Origin: Otis tarda
Lineage: Eukaryota; Chordata; Aves; Otidiformes; Otididae
Length of the DNA stretch: 64,000 nt
Assembly (NCBI GenBank): GCA_026413225.1
Contig: CM048552.1
Coordinates: forward strand, 212,983,553 to 213,047,552
Direction of reading: 5' to 3'
In this document: positions 13,582 to 28,600 of the stretch, in pieces
Position numbering within the stretch: position 1 is the stretch's first letter
Layout: the number at the start of each line of letters is the position of its first letter
Made by a program: the position numbers and the translations under genes
The notes under the pieces: generated by a model
Database searches by the model: none
The model's input: only the letters and a program-made list of their open reading frames with translations
Told to the model about the DNA's origin: nothing

Positions 13582-16500
13582 ATAAAAAAAGATAAAAAAC
13601 AATAACTCTAGTCTACACTGCTTGCTCTTAATTTTAAATTTTAAAATGACTCCAGTAAAAAGATAGTATGATTCCCAAAGGACAGAGAGTCTTCTACCAA
13701 CATAAGCGACTGATTACAGCTCTTATTTCAGATTCAGGCATTCCTGTATATCTATTGGTGGAAAACATCTCATGAAACCAGACCTGAGCTACTCTTTTGT
13801 TGCGAGTAAGAGTCTGTGCGATGATATTTAAGGTAGATTAACTCATGTTCTACGAGTTTCATCCAGTCAAGAAATGGCAATATGACTATAGAGTGAGATA
13901 CACAGCAATGCTCACCTGCATTTCATACTTCAGGGTCATGTGGAAGCACCAAGATCCCAATCCCACAGCTGAAAAGAAACCAAAACTATGGTAAACATAA
14001 AAGTCTACATTAAAGCTTTCAGGTACATTAACTTAAATGCATGAGCTTTACTGTGAAAAAAAACCAGAACATCAGCATCTCATTTCAGCCACAAAACCAC
14101 CAATTTCACACAGTCTTCTACTTTACACTTTAGTCACCAGTGATGTTTGTTTTTTTTTTTTTTTTTTCTTCAGCGTGAGTGTCCTCTTTCCCTCCTCTCA
14201 ATGCTGCCTCCTATGAACTGGTGTAATCTCAAACAGGATAGAAGCAGAGTGAACCCAGAATGAATGGAACATTATAATTCTATTTCTCTTCCTTTTTTAG
14301 TACATTAAGATTTATCTGTCTCAATCCTTCTGCACTGCAAAGCATTATTCAACTGCTAGTACCCCTGAAAACCTGTGATATTTCTGCTTATTGTCCAGTT
14401 TTAAAAGGTAAACTTTACAGGGAGCATTTTGTTAGCGCTAGCAGCAGAAACAAATTGCTACTAGAACTCAGAGCTAGAAATTCAGGATAAAAAAAAACAA
14501 AACCCATGCAGTATGGAGGCATTTTTTGAAATGAGATCAGTATTTCGGAGTCATCTTCTTGGAAGCTCATCCTTCTAGGCAATTATTTTTATTTATTTGA
14601 AATACTTTATTTTTAATCTTTGAATTTACTTCTGAAATTAATTTATGAGATATACACTTTGGCTATACACTGCTTTTTCAGTTAGACAAGGACAATGTTT
14701 CTTGGAAGTTAGATTTCACCGCTTAGCGCAAAGCCAGTGGAGTATTTAATGTATCATTCATAACTTTGAAATGTTATCAGTTAAACACTCTCATTAAGCA
14801 CCAGCTCATTTCCATTTTGCAAGAACAAGTACACTAACGCGACATCTTGTCTTCTCCAAGAAATTATGTTTTACCTCAGACTCTAGTTTCAGAGAAAGCC
14901 AAGTAATTTGCAATCAAGCGTTGATCACTGGGTAGTGCCGCTACGCTTTTCTGTGAGAGCGTAACATTTTCTACGCGCAACGGCTAAGATCCCAGTGCTG
15001 CACGAACAGACAGACCTCTATCTAACAAACCATGCATTTTGTAAAGGATTCCCAAGGCAGTTGACAGACATGTCTGGAGACGTTTCTTTAGATGCTATTA
15101 GACTAGATTTGTGATTATTACACATACTTACCAAAATGAAATACAGAAGCATGTAACTTTACTGAAACATTAAACTGTAATACAGCTACATTTAAAAACG
15201 TATTGCCAACTACTTTAATTTGATTAATTCTCTGTGAAAATCAATCATGGTTGTCTACCAGAACGTAAACAACCATATGCGCTTCTGTAAGTTCTGATTA
15301 AATTGTTTTGCTTCTGAAAAATCTTTTCAAACAATAACAAAGGTGAAAACCAGTGGCTGCTTGAGACTTTAATGAGAAATTCTCGTAGCCATTTTTCTAC
15401 GTATACAGAATATATTACAATTACTGTTCATTCTGAAGAAAAAAAAAAACCACAAAAACCACTGAGATCATCATTAAACCAGTATCATCCATTATCCTGG
15501 CTGTCACTGCAATTTCAGTATCTTCATACAACCACTGACAATTTATAACAACCGTAACTTTCAAATATCGGCAAAAACATCGCCTAAGAACTTTTGACTG
15601 ATTTTAAATTAACAAAGTATGTTGTTAAGGTTTCTTGATGGTTTTGGTGTTTGTTTTTTTTTATATTATTTGGGTTATAAATCTCAACGAGAAGCTACTA
15701 AACTCTCCCCCTTCAGATCAGAAGCAGTTGTTTCTAGATTATTTTTCCTTTCCAGTCTTTGGAAAAATCAAGAATGCTGCAGATACTAGTGTTTCAGCTC
15801 ATTAACCCCAAGACTACAATTAATTTCTAAAAAGAATTTAAAAAAAAAATTATTCTGCGTAATGATCACACTTGGGAGTTTCTTTGATTATCAAAGTTTA
15901 GTATGCATTGGAGAACAATGTTGTAGCTATATCGTGTAGTAGTAATAAAATAGTTATCTGAAATGAAACAAGGAAACTTTACAGGGACTCACCATACAAT
16001 CTTTCCTAAAATAAAACCTCTACTGAAAACGGCTGCAATGCTGCTTGCTGCAATCTCGATGGAGCTCATGAACATGGTCAAGTCTGTTTGGCGTTTAAAC
16101 ACATTCAACAGAAAATCCAGGATATTACAAGACTAAAGAACTATATAACCAGATTATTCTTCAGGTGGCACTCTTCCTCTCAAGACTGCACAGACATTTT
16201 CTCAACACTACTGTGGTAACTATGCACAACAGCATCTTTCTGAAGAGATGGTTTAGATTAATAATTATACCTGCTTACTGCAGAAGTATAATTTAAAAAG
16301 TTATGTTTTACACTGCAAAGGGATAACTTAAAAATATTTTACACTTAAGACACTGAACAAGCTAAGAACCACTTTCTGGTTTGCTACCTTTGGCATATGT
16401 TATGGCTGAACACAGAACTGCGCAAAAAGCTTTGTGAATCTGTTCAAAAAGGAGGAAGAAGAAAACTGAACTGCATTAAGAGATGGTGAACTGAACTGTA

Positions 16501-16662
16501 GCAGCTGAGGCACGTGTCATACTCTGCTTCATTAACATCACCATATAACTGGCAAACGTCAGCAGAAGGGAACTAACATCTAACACCGCACTCACTGGGC
16601 CGAGGGCTGAGCTAGCCGGAGCTGCCGTCTGGTGGCTTTAATGCAGGGTTAGAGTCTGCTGC

Positions 16663-16698
<36 letters not shown>

Positions 16699-19600
16699 AA
16701 CACCTACCGCATGCCAAGGAAATCTTTATTTCCTCTGCTATGCCCAGAGCGTGCCACCTTTCTGTCAGGCTTAAAACATAACGTGTAAACTTACATGGGA
16801 CCTGACATGTATTTATCTCCGATAAACAGCAGTTTAATACTTAGGCTCAAATGTCTTCACAGGTAGCTTCTACTGGAACGCAGCTCCTTATAACTTTTCA
16901 CCACATAACGACTTCAGGATCAAGGCATTTCTAGGGAATATTGACTTCACAAAAAACCATCACTGCAATGAGACGTTCTGCCAGCTTTGTACTTTTCAAA
17001 ATATGAGTGAACACCATCACTGCAATTACACCAGTTTCCAATAGAAGCAATTCTCCATTGACAAACTGAGCAATAGATTTGCTCCTTATCGTGTAAGCAG
17101 GAGTCACAGCTGCCATTTTAGGTGTTTCCTTTTGCAAAGAAGCTTAAGTCACTAAGAGCTGTGTATCAGTTGGGAAGTTTTAACACCATTGGAAGCAACA
17201 CCATTTCCTCTGTAACTACTGTAACTCACTTTCCATAGATACTACAAGTCACTCCGCATTTTTACATCAACGAACCTCTAAATTACAGGGGATAACATAA
17301 ATTACGTATTAAGCACAGAATGCACATTAAGTCACGATGTTATGAGATCAAAATAGCACTTCCAAAGACTGGAAATGCAAAGTCAGGTTAGCTGTTATAT
17401 GTAGACTAACATAATATTTTTCATCCTGCAGCAAACACAATGTGTGGTTACTGCCAGCTGATAAAATAGTTCTGTGTTGATGGCGTAAAAGCAATGCATC
17501 TGCTAACTTCACTTTGTAGACAGTTATTTCACTGTTCTTCGACACCATCAAGGACTTCAAGGTAATATCCATACTAGAAATAATCTGACATTATACCCAA
17601 GATCTGTACAGGCACTATATGAAAACATTCTGAAGGAATACCTTTATTTAGGCATCTAAACATGAACTAAGTGTCAAAGCTTCCATTAAGAAAATGGCAT
17701 TATAAAGAGAAATTCAGCTGGCCAAATATAAGGGGATATTTTATATTAGTGAGTCAAATGATTCTCTAGGCTTTACTGACTGCAGTGGGAGACAGACCCC
17801 TCTGCACAGGCAGACCCACACTGTGAGGTGTTTGAATCTGGAGCTGAATTCCACCCACGGTTTCTTACAGTGATAGAACGGAACTAAACAACAACATACT
17901 GCATCATAAACAGCCAGAGAATGAGACAAGGTGAAAAAGGAGAATTACGTGAACAATTTGTATTGAATTATTTTGGTTTGTAATGGTTTCCCTCCACAGC
18001 GTAAGAGACCGGAGGGACCTTGGTTACCCCAAGGGTACATCTCTTCAAGTGAACTCAGGCATGACTGGGACTGTTCCCAGACGCTATAACGTAACCGTCT
18101 GTGCTAGTGAATTGTTGGAACAGTCTGTGGTGTGAATCTGGCCTGTTCCAACGAGCATTTTCCCCCAGCAGCTCCCAGGCACAGCCCAGCAGCCAGAAGA
18201 GGTCAGAGCCCATGCCCAGCAGGATATTTGTATGCGGTCACCTTCTTTCGGAGGCTAAGACGAACAGACACGGGCTGCTCCACACTACTTGGCTTCAGCA
18301 CCCAGGAATGTTCCTGAGCACATTTGATTTACTAACGTTGGCATGGCCTAAGCATCTTCTCTGCGGCTGTTAGGTAAGAAGAAGGGAATTAACTTTGACT
18401 GAAGGGCTTCTAACAACTATTTTTATAGATACAGAGTTTCACTGGAAATGAAGTTGTATATGAGCTCCTAGGCTAAGTCTAACATAGAAAACTTTTTCCA
18501 TCCTTTTTTCCTCCACTTTGGCACAGCTTGAATGACTGAGTCCTATTAAACAGCCCAAACAAACAGAGAACAAAACAATCCTTCCAAATTTCAAGTAAAA
18601 TATCTAGTAAAATACATAACTCCACAGGCTTTGCTTTTTCTTATCTTCTTAGGTCCAAAACAATTACACTCTCTTATTTTGTTTTTATATTGAGACCCTT
18701 CTAGAATATAAACCATTTGGGAATCATAGCTCTCCAGGAAGCATGAGGAAATGTCATCTGGTAGAACCTGATACAATACCACAGTATCAAAAGAAACCAT
18801 CAAAAAAACCTGCTTATTCCTTGAGGCAGTGACAGTCTGATGATTTGTTCCACGTACTTCATGAGATGCAATATGCTGAAGTAATTGCTTAGGATTACTT
18901 GTCATAATTTACAGGTTGATTAAATAGTCCTCTAAAGCTTAAAAATTGTATCCAGTTCCTCTCGAGTTCACTGACAACGTGCCCTTTGAGCTGAAAGGCA
19001 GCAGAAATAAGGGCTGAGAACAGTGTGCTGTATCTCAAAGAACTTGCTGAAAAGTGCAGCTCTGTCTCAGCACCAGTATGAACAAGGAATTTATTTAAAC
19101 AGTTCTTTAGAAATCCCCCTTCTTGGCCTGCCAACTTTGGATCTTAGCACGTATGTGAAATGAACACTGCTTCCCTAATTCAAAATGCATTTGGTTCAAA
19201 GAGGAAATAAATGTTAACAACAGAAATTGGGGGGTTTAAAGTGAAGCACTGAACACAGCCTGGTAAAACACAAAGGAACTGACAATCAGCTAAATGTCTG
19301 GAAGCTTCCAAAAGAAACAGCTGATTTGGATCAAAATAATGTCTAGAAACAACACTTACGTTCTCAAATGCCAATAGATTTAATTTTAATGTCCGCTTTG
19401 ACAGCTGTCTTGTAACATCTTGTAAAAACTCAGTAATGATTCAAAGTTGTTAAAACCTGAAGTACCCTCCCTTCCACCCCCATCTTCACAGCAGAATTGT
19501 TAAAGAACTTCTACTTTAACAAAACAACCCTTAGACACTCTTAGCTAGTTAGAAGCTCTGCTATCAGGTCTTTAATGAAATGAAGTCAGTAGTTTGTGTT

Positions 19601-22600
19601 AAATTCCCCATCCCTCTATAAAATAAGTCTATACTTGTTTCTTACGAATTAAGTAAGCAGGGTGAAATTCATTAATAAAATTACTGTAAGGGAAAGAATT
19701 CTCTCTGGTTCTTTCTTACAAAAAAAAACTTCTGTACACTTACTCTATCTCCACTTCAGTATGCTTCTCATTCAGTCACATGCACAGAAAGAACGCTAGT
19801 GTTCCTCACATATTTCAACTATATTTAAAATTCTGTTTATCTTCACATTTGCTGCTTTTATTCGGTAGTAGAACAGATGTTAAGAGGTTTGTGATTCCAA
19901 ACCATCCTGTTCCTGTTTTTCACTGAGAAAATAAAAAGCCTTCTACATTCCTTCACAGCTTTCAAGTGCTGTAAAACAGTCCAGCGTTACAAATACTGAA
20001 GCAGAGACAAAACAGAAGAGAAACACTTTTGGGAGTGACCTTTAATGTTAGGTTCCAACATATGAGATTAAAATCAAGCCATGCAAGCATTTATCACGTC
20101 AGACAGGAGTCAAAGGCTTCCCAGTCACAGATGAGCAGAGCCCAGCTGGAACTCAGGACTGCCCTCCAGCACCGCTGTCAAATACGCAGGCTGAGCTCCC
20201 CTTCATGAACACCAACAACAGTATAAAATAGTATAAAATCCATGGCATTCATTGTGATCAAAGACAAGCTTTTTTTTTTTTTTCTCATGTACTGTTTAAT
20301 GTGAATGTTAAAAAAAAACGTCTACTCAGGACAGTGTTGGTGTGGCACCCCGACATTCTGGTCAGATAGTGGCATACTTTCTCTATCATGAAATGTCACT
20401 GACAGAGGTAGCCACAACTGAACAGTGAAGACAGTCTGAAACATACAGTTTTGCCTTTTTTTTTTTTTTTTTAAGTTTAGAAGGAATGGCAGTATAGGGT
20501 ACTTCGACTCAAAAACATGCGAAGAGTCAACTCCAGCAACGCTTACACACTGTTCCTTTCCTTGTATTTTTAAAAAGAAACCATGACCTTCAAGAATTCC
20601 TTCTGCCAAACAATTTCATAAAGAGACAAAAATGATTAATTACTCAAACCCGTAAAAGCCTACAAATGGCCATTTGGAAAGTGTTCCGATGACATCCAAA
20701 GTTGTATATTGCTGCTGCTTATCTTTCACACATATCAGCAAAGCTGAAGTAACTGAAAAGCCACGAAATTGTACCTAGTACATGTTACAGTTTAATTGGC
20801 ATCAAAAATACATTCAGCATATGGATACGTGGGTTTTGACAATGTTTATCTAAATACATAAGTATGCCAATCTTAAAAGTAACATTTACAAGGGACCAAT
20901 CTCTTACCACAGACAAGACTGGGAAAGAGGTATCTCCACAGAGATAGGAGCTACAGCAAACACAGAAATCTTGTGAAACACAGGAATTCTGTGAAATCTA
21001 CTTCGAGACCCAACTGTCAAACCTGAATCATCTTCAAATATCTTCTTCTCTCATAAGGAACATGGACCTCTAGTTGTCTAATTAACATTTTAAAGGAAGT
21101 TGGCTCTTCTCCGGATTTTGCTGTTTTAGAAAAAAACAGAGTGCCCTTAAACTTACCTATGCACCAATGTCACTTTGTTCTTCCATCCTTGCAAAACTTC
21201 CCAAATATCATAGCATCACAGAATAGAATTCTATGATGGCAGTTAGGTTGCTGAGTGATATATGCAAAGAGGAACTGAAAACAAATTCAAACTCATTAAA
21301 GAATGTTTTTCCAGTTCCTCCGAGATCTTGGCTATTTTTTGTATTACTGTTCCATACAAGTGTCATAAAAAAATACTAACATAATGCTAAACTGTTCGGA
21401 AGTAGGACACACAAGACATCTCCTGTAAATCATCATGAAAGGACACAGTGACCTAAGATGCACTGAGCAGGACTTAAGGCCAGAGAAAGAGCCCACCAAA
21501 ACTTCATAAAGTTAAGTGAATTCTACCTTCATGTCCTTCCAACAAACATCAATTTCATGTAAACATTAACAAGTATTACAAATCGAGGTTTATGTTTCAC
21601 ACACATAATATTTGGATTTTACCACTTGGTTTATTAATATTTGGGTATTGTTCATTGCGCATCTGAGCTCTCTTTATAATGAAAGAGCAAATTAAGTTTG
21701 ACACATACCTGTAAGACACAAATATGCAGCTAAATACCGTTTTTCAAGGCCATCTTTATAGGTCTGAATCGCACCATAGAGTGGAGGTAGAATGAAAATC
21801 AGGTTACTCACTGTGTTCCCTGCAGGACAGAAAAGAAAAGCAGGGATTTATAATTGAGGACTACGCACATCAATTAAACAAAGCTGCATTCATTCATTAA
21901 AAGATTGCTTCAAGAGTTTCCATCCGGAAAGCTACTTCTTTTTTGGAAGTTGACTTCTGCTTTCACACATAATGCAAAGCTAAATTTTGGTACAACAGAG
22001 TTAACTACATGAAGGTTGAGAATATGTCAATTATTTTGTCTTTTTTTCACATGTATGGCTAGTAACAAAATACTAAGTTAACTAAAAAGTTTGGCTTGGA
22101 TAGTATTTATTTTCTTGGCAGGCGGCAGAAAAAAATAGAGTTACCTTGACTGCACAGCTCATGAGTTAAAACCTGATTCCTTAAGGAGATATAAGGCCCA
22201 AATAGTTCAAGTCTGGTATTTTAAGAGTTGTTTGTTTACTTTTTTCTTAAAGCTATTACTGGAATTCTCTCCTTCACACTCCCTTCAGGTACTTTAAGGT
22301 CACTGAACAACTCGTTCCCAAAAGAAACCAGTTCAGCCTTTACACACGCCACGATGCTGCATCGCAGATCACAACGCAAGACCAAAGCCTGCAAGAGCGT
22401 ATGCTAAGGAACAGCAAAATCTCAGAAGCCACTACTGATCAGCATGACGGGCAACTGTCAAAGCTTGTCAAGATCCCAAACTGCAACAAGACACCGCTGC
22501 TTTCCATCCCTCCTGCTGAAGCTGGGATGCAACGCAAAGAAATGACACACGCTGAAGAGATCAGAGAAAGCAAGAACAAGCCAAGAGTCCAGCTCTAGTA

Positions 22601-25600
22601 CCAGGGGGCATGAAGACTCCTCCAGCGCCGGCGAAGATGAAGTATTTTTGTACCAAGTCTGATTTATACTTCCCCCCTCCCAAACTGTCCTGGCCTTTGC
22701 AAAAGTATAACAAAATAGCGAGAAGTTTAAGTGAAGCAGAAGGAAATGGTACATTTCTCAGCAGAAATGGATGCAGATTCAGCTTTTTAGCCTAACCACA
22801 AATCACAATTTTGAGACTAAAGGTTATGTAATGGGAATTAAATGACATGCAATTTGAGAAAAAGCATAAATCTTTTTAAAAGGCAGAATATTGCTCACAT
22901 AAATTAAAATGCACACTTTCACACATCGTCAGTTAAATACATATAAAATTGAAACTTTAATTTCCAAATATCTCAATGTAAAGTACAATGTATGAGGCTA
23001 TGGAGAGGCTAGGAAAAAGAAAAAAAACAACACCCAAACAAACGTATTTCTGGCTTTTTTATTCACCAGAAAATATCAGAAAAGTTTCACTTTCTAAAAC
23101 AAAGAACAAGAGTGAGCAGGCCATGCCTGAATCACTCCCCTCATTCAAGCACCTGTTTTTCAGGAGTCCCACTTCCCAAATCCACCCCAAAGAAAAGTAA
23201 AACTACCAAACTACGACCACACAATCCCAAAGGATTATAGCACTTCTGGGAACAAGAAAACATATTTCACAGATTTACAGAAAATTCAGACCCCAGACCC
23301 AAACAGAAAACAGGTTATTTCAGAAGACATGAAGCAGAACTGGACAGAGTTAACTTTAACAAGTTGGCTCTTCTAAATTCTCACAAAGCTGATTCAAATC
23401 TCAGTTTGAGACAGTCGTCTCGGCAGATAAAAATCACATCGGATTTTTATCGCATCTTCTTTAAATCACTTCCTCATTGATTTAACATCATCTCCTGCAC
23501 AATCATGAATTTCACCAAATTATAACAAGAAAAACAGAGATGTGTCAGAGATTTTACTCTTCTAGTCAGCTGTCGTAGGTCCCTCCATGTAAAAGACGCC
23601 TAGCTGAAATCAATACAGCTCTGCAAAGACATACAAGTTTATACCAACATAAAAAGCCTTTTTCATGCTTAAATGACTTGGGGAATCATTAACCTTTTAC
23701 CACATTCCCACAGTGTTGCAATGGGAAGTGATTCACTATCAGTGAAGACCAGGTTTGGAAGAAATCCACCAAAACTCAGTATTGCGTGGTACACCGACCA
23801 TTACCACGTCCTCCGACAAATCACGCAAAAATCCAGCCTGGAAAAGTACAGTAAAGGCTACGTAGTCTGCATAGTGAATCTTCTGCTTTCTAAAAGAGGT
23901 TCTCAACTACATCCATTCAAAACTTCCAATCTGAAAATGCTGAACAAAAGAAATACCAATATGTCTACCCACAACCAGGAAAGGCATGTGACTTTAGAAG
24001 AGAGCTGCAGCAGGATAACAAACTTCAGACGGATGTAAGAACGCAGAAAAGAGATTCTTCTGTAGGAACGTGAAGGTTTCAATGCTTCCTGTAAAGCTGT
24101 AATTCTGTTAAATTATTGAAAATTTATGAGTGTTTAAGCTAGGACCATCTTGCTGAGAGAGGAAATACCATAGAACTAATCTAGCTGTAAATTCCTGCCA
24201 CTCCTTCTCTGGCCTTTTTGGCCCATATGATTCAGAACATTTATAGCACAGATTAGGCAAGCCTATTTGCAAAACATGCTTATTGAAAGTTGTGCAAATT
24301 TTTTTAAAAAGGGAAATGGGGGCAGGCGAACAATGAAGTCCTCTGGCATGCTGCTAGCAAAAATTACTTCTTTCAAGAACAAAAACTACAAGGCCTCTTT
24401 CAAACCCAAGGTCCCTCGGAGTGTGTATTTCATAAAAGTGCAACTAGTCTTTACAGGATTATCCTGACATAGAATAGCTTATAAATTCATTAAAGAGGAT
24501 TTTTACTAATTCCATCCAAAAATGGCAGTGGGATATGCACAGAGATTAGCAAACAATACCAAGAAAGAAGAAAAAGGTGACAGAACTACAGACCCGTAAC
24601 TCTAAAGTTAATTAACAAACAAGGAACTGAAACAAGTTTTGAAGGAAATAGATATGGAAGTTGAAAATGGGAAAAAAAAGTTAAACTGTCAAGAAACTGA
24701 ATATTCTGCTTTTTCACAAGATTTTATATTTGAAAAAAAATGCAGCAGATCTCCTTGGGAAAACCAGAGATTGGACTAAGGTACGAGGTAGAAGGTATGC
24801 AAAATAGTTACAGACTTGTAAAAAAGTTAGTGTAGCAGAAACTATATGACGGCATGCGGATGGACCTGGGCTTAACTCTGTACAGCATTCCTGTATTTCA
24901 GTTCTGGATTCCTTGAATACTCGTCCAGGGAGTGATCTGATTTTCCTTTAGTGACCAAAGACTGCTTCTCAGCATTTTATCTTCAGCATGTCTGGCAACA
25001 GAAAGGAGGACTAGATTATCAGATAAAGAAATGAGTGAACTCATGGGCTGAAATGACAGGAACGGGCTTAAATATGATGGCCAAGAACGTGCCTTTCAAT
25101 GTGAACGTGAATCCTTATTCCAAATGTAGGATTAATCTATTCGAAGAGGCAGAAAAGTGAATTAAGATCACATGGTGACTGACCATAAGCCATCACAGTA
25201 GGCATCAAATCCCCTAAATTTATTTCTCACAGAGACAGGGAAAATAGTAATGTCCTCATGCAAGCCAACTGTAGAATACGTTGTTCTCCAGTTAGCGAGA
25301 AAAGAAAAGAGTAAGCACAAAAGGTGCAGAGATGGTGGTGATGAATGGGAGCTTACAACATCAGAAGGGACAAAAATCACCCAGCTCATCTAGTCTAATG
25401 AAACAACGGCTGGATGGAATTGGCTCTGTAAATACACCATGAGTAAATGGCAGGGGCAAAAGGGAGCTATGTGAACTAAAGGATAATACCGATAAAAGAA
25501 TAAATAGATATAAACGAAGCCTAAATAAATGCAGGCTATAAGTTAGAGGACAGTTCCCCAATGAAGAGGAGACATTTACAACTGCTTCCCAACAGAGATG

Positions 25601-28600
25601 GGCAGCATGATGAACCCACCTGCTTTCAGGGTGAAGCTCAGGAAGCTCAAAAGCCAGAAGACATGATGCGGTGGCCTAGCACAGTAGTAAAACAGACTAT
25701 GGTACTGAGTAAAGTGTTAATTTAATGTCTAATCATGGCAAAAGCAGAGTGCAAGATTGACCTTATAAGTTTCATACAAGTTTTTCAAGACCGTTTTAAT
25801 GCAAAGCAGTTCCAAACTACTGTTTTATTCACTGGGAGAACGCCATACTGTAGCAGAACAAAATCAAATTTATGCAAAACATCATTTCAACAGGCCTCTG
25901 TCTACGAGAGGGACAGCTGTACCAGTGTTAAACCACATCTGCACCCTGTTCTACAAATGCAACAGCAAAATTTGACATCTGTTTTACAATGCATGTACAT
26001 TCAGAGTAATCTTCGGGTCCTAAAAAAAAAAATGTGTATTATCATAAATGCACAAATGTCTGTACAAAGACTGAAAGCACCTCAAAGACAAAAAACTATA
26101 AACGTAAGAGGAAATAGTATTTAAAGGCAAACATGGATACAATATACTGTTTACTGTTCTACAGACAGCTTGGGACAGTTAGAGAGTACACAAACTTAGA
26201 ATCACTGAACGGTTTGGTAGGGAAGGGACATTCAAAAGCCACCCAGTCCAAGCCCCCTGCAAGGAGAGCAGGGACATCTTCAACCACATCAGGTTGCTCA
26301 GAGCCCCGGCCAACCTGGCCTGGAATGTTTCCAGGGGTGGGGCAGAATATAGGTGATGTTTTCAGTGAGAGAGGAAAAGTTGTACTATAAAAAAAGAAGC
26401 AAAAAATATCATCATCACAGAAGGACTGCAAGATTTACCAACTTACAAGGATCTTCTCAAGTGTTAAAATGCTCTATCTCTGTCAAATGAAGACTTCACT
26501 CTGCTATGGTTTCCACAAGACTAAAAACCAATAGAAATAAATATTACCCTCAGAGAGCAAAGAAGAAAATTTATGCAGCTGAAGAGGTTGACTACGCATA
26601 AAAAGCTCATTGAAAATCAGTACTAACAAACACGACATTCATCACAGGCTTTCAGCCTCCCCTTAAGGACAACTGCACCTCTCTGTGAAACAGGAGAAAG
26701 GAAAGTGGTTATTGATTTCCAAAATAAGTTGCAATAAAGCCAAAGTGTCCCTTTAAGTAAAACAAATAAGTAAACAAGCAAGTAAGTAAACAAACAAGAT
26801 TTTGAGGCTGAAAACATCCATTTCATTGTCTGGATATCGCGGTGCTCTGCAGAGTCACTTTTAGAGTGGCGCTTCCTGGATCATGTAGCTTCTTCTGTCA
26901 TTGCACGAAGAAAATAAAAATAATTATAAAAAACAAACCCTGTCAGATGGCATCGTGACACATGCAGAACTTGAATCATCCTTCCAGCTGCTTTCAGATA
27001 TAAGGAATTCTATCACACAGCACTTGTTTCTGGAATCATCTCAAGCAGTTCTGGTGCAAACTACAGCTCATTATTAGAGGGTTTACCAAATTTAAAGAAA
27101 CTGCAAAGCAACGCAATCCGGACACGTTTGAGAGCATAACCATCTACCATTAGGTACGCTCTCTTTCAAAGAACAATTTCTCTCTTGGAAGGATCTCTAA
27201 GGATATAAAACCAAAGATGAACACACACAGAGAACAGCAAAATAAAGCCATAAAAAGGGTAGTCCTGTGGTCCAGCAGCACCAGATAAGGCGAAACTGTT
27301 GGGGGCAGTGAATATCAGAAGCCCTGGGATTGAAAAATAAGGGACTTGCTAAGAGAAGCAAAATTGAGGACACGTGGTGGTGGGAAGACGATGAGGAACG
27401 CCTGGTGGTGGTTAGAGGAACTACGGGTATAAAAGCATGGAAACAGCAAGAACAGGGGGCTCTCTGCCTAGCTTGCAGTAGAGTCTGAGACCACGACTGA
27501 GACTTTGCTCTAACAGCTGGACTACACTCTATCAACTGGAATACGCTCTAAACAACTACGCACTGACAAGAAACAGTGAAAGACAAAAAGATGTTTGGAA
27601 TTAGATTTGAACTGGAGGAGCAGGCAGCCTAACAGCTTAAAGCCTGAGGAGAAAACTAGAGTATTTCCTTATAAGAATAAGAAATCATCCAAATCTAATA
27701 TGGGAGCCCTTGCTAAGATACAAGTACTTCATAGCTCACCTATCACAGCATTGGTGAATGTCAATAGAGAAATTAATTTTAATAAAATCCAACAGGTTTC
27801 CATACAGTATATGCTATATATTATCACTCAATAATAACTAAGCCAGAGCCCAGAGGAAGTTTGTATCACTGATGTTTCAAAATATAGACATTTCATGATT
27901 GTTCAGAAGACCCAACCACACAGAATCAGCTGTTTTGGCCACTAACTTCAATCTTGCACTGTTTTCACTTACGGCTTATCACCAGGAGGGCAGTACAGCA
28001 ATTAGATTTTCACTTCCACCAGCCATTTTTAATATCTTCCACTTCAAAGTCTACAATAACTGCACTTCATAGTGTCAGGAAATGAAAACTCCTGTCTCCA
28101 TTTGATATTTCAGAAGGACCTCAAGGGGAGAAAACAGAGTCATTCTGACAGGAATTCTGCCAATATGTAATTACTAAACTCCCTACTTGCTAACGCGCAT
28201 GAAGGATCGATATAAACTTCCTGTTACTCAGAGAAACACAACAGTTACTCCAGGCTGGTTCACAGGACCGATGTTGACATTAAAAAAAAAAAAAAAAAGA
28301 AAAATTGGGCAAAGGTGAGACGTTTGGGGTGTTTAGAGTGTTTATTTTTAAGTGAAAAAGATCCATTTCTTACTTACTGTAATTCTCTTTTCCAAATATT
28401 AAGCAAGCCTTGATTTTGGTTTTGTGGATGTGAACTGAAGCTGCAACTTCAGCAATTCAGCTGCAACTTGTATTAGCCACCACATTTCTAACAACAAAAA
28501 GGAAAAAATGCTCAAGTAACAAATATTACTGAACTGTATAAGCTATGTATGAAAGCTTGCTGAAGAACTATAAAAACTGGTACAGATAAACAGCAATTCA

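Larger units (their letters stand above)
7495..21708 (-). other. ACER3 introns 5, 4, 3 and 2 between exons 6 and 2
   Basis: Apart from the four exons listed separately, this stretch is AT-rich intron. Intron 5 is 7495-7997, intron 4 is 8080-10227, intron 3 is 10281-13915 and intron 2 is 13969-21708. They contain homopolymer A or T runs, a TA dinucleotide repeat at 13556-13581, a 30-A run at 16664-16693, and an exon-like sequence at 15993-16132. I recognise no full CR1 copy here and no nested gene. Confidence 0.8.

Noticed and set aside
25735..26124. 129-codon plus-strand frame in ACER3 intron 1
   Set aside because: No domain or family is recognisable, and its composition is that of AT-rich intron.
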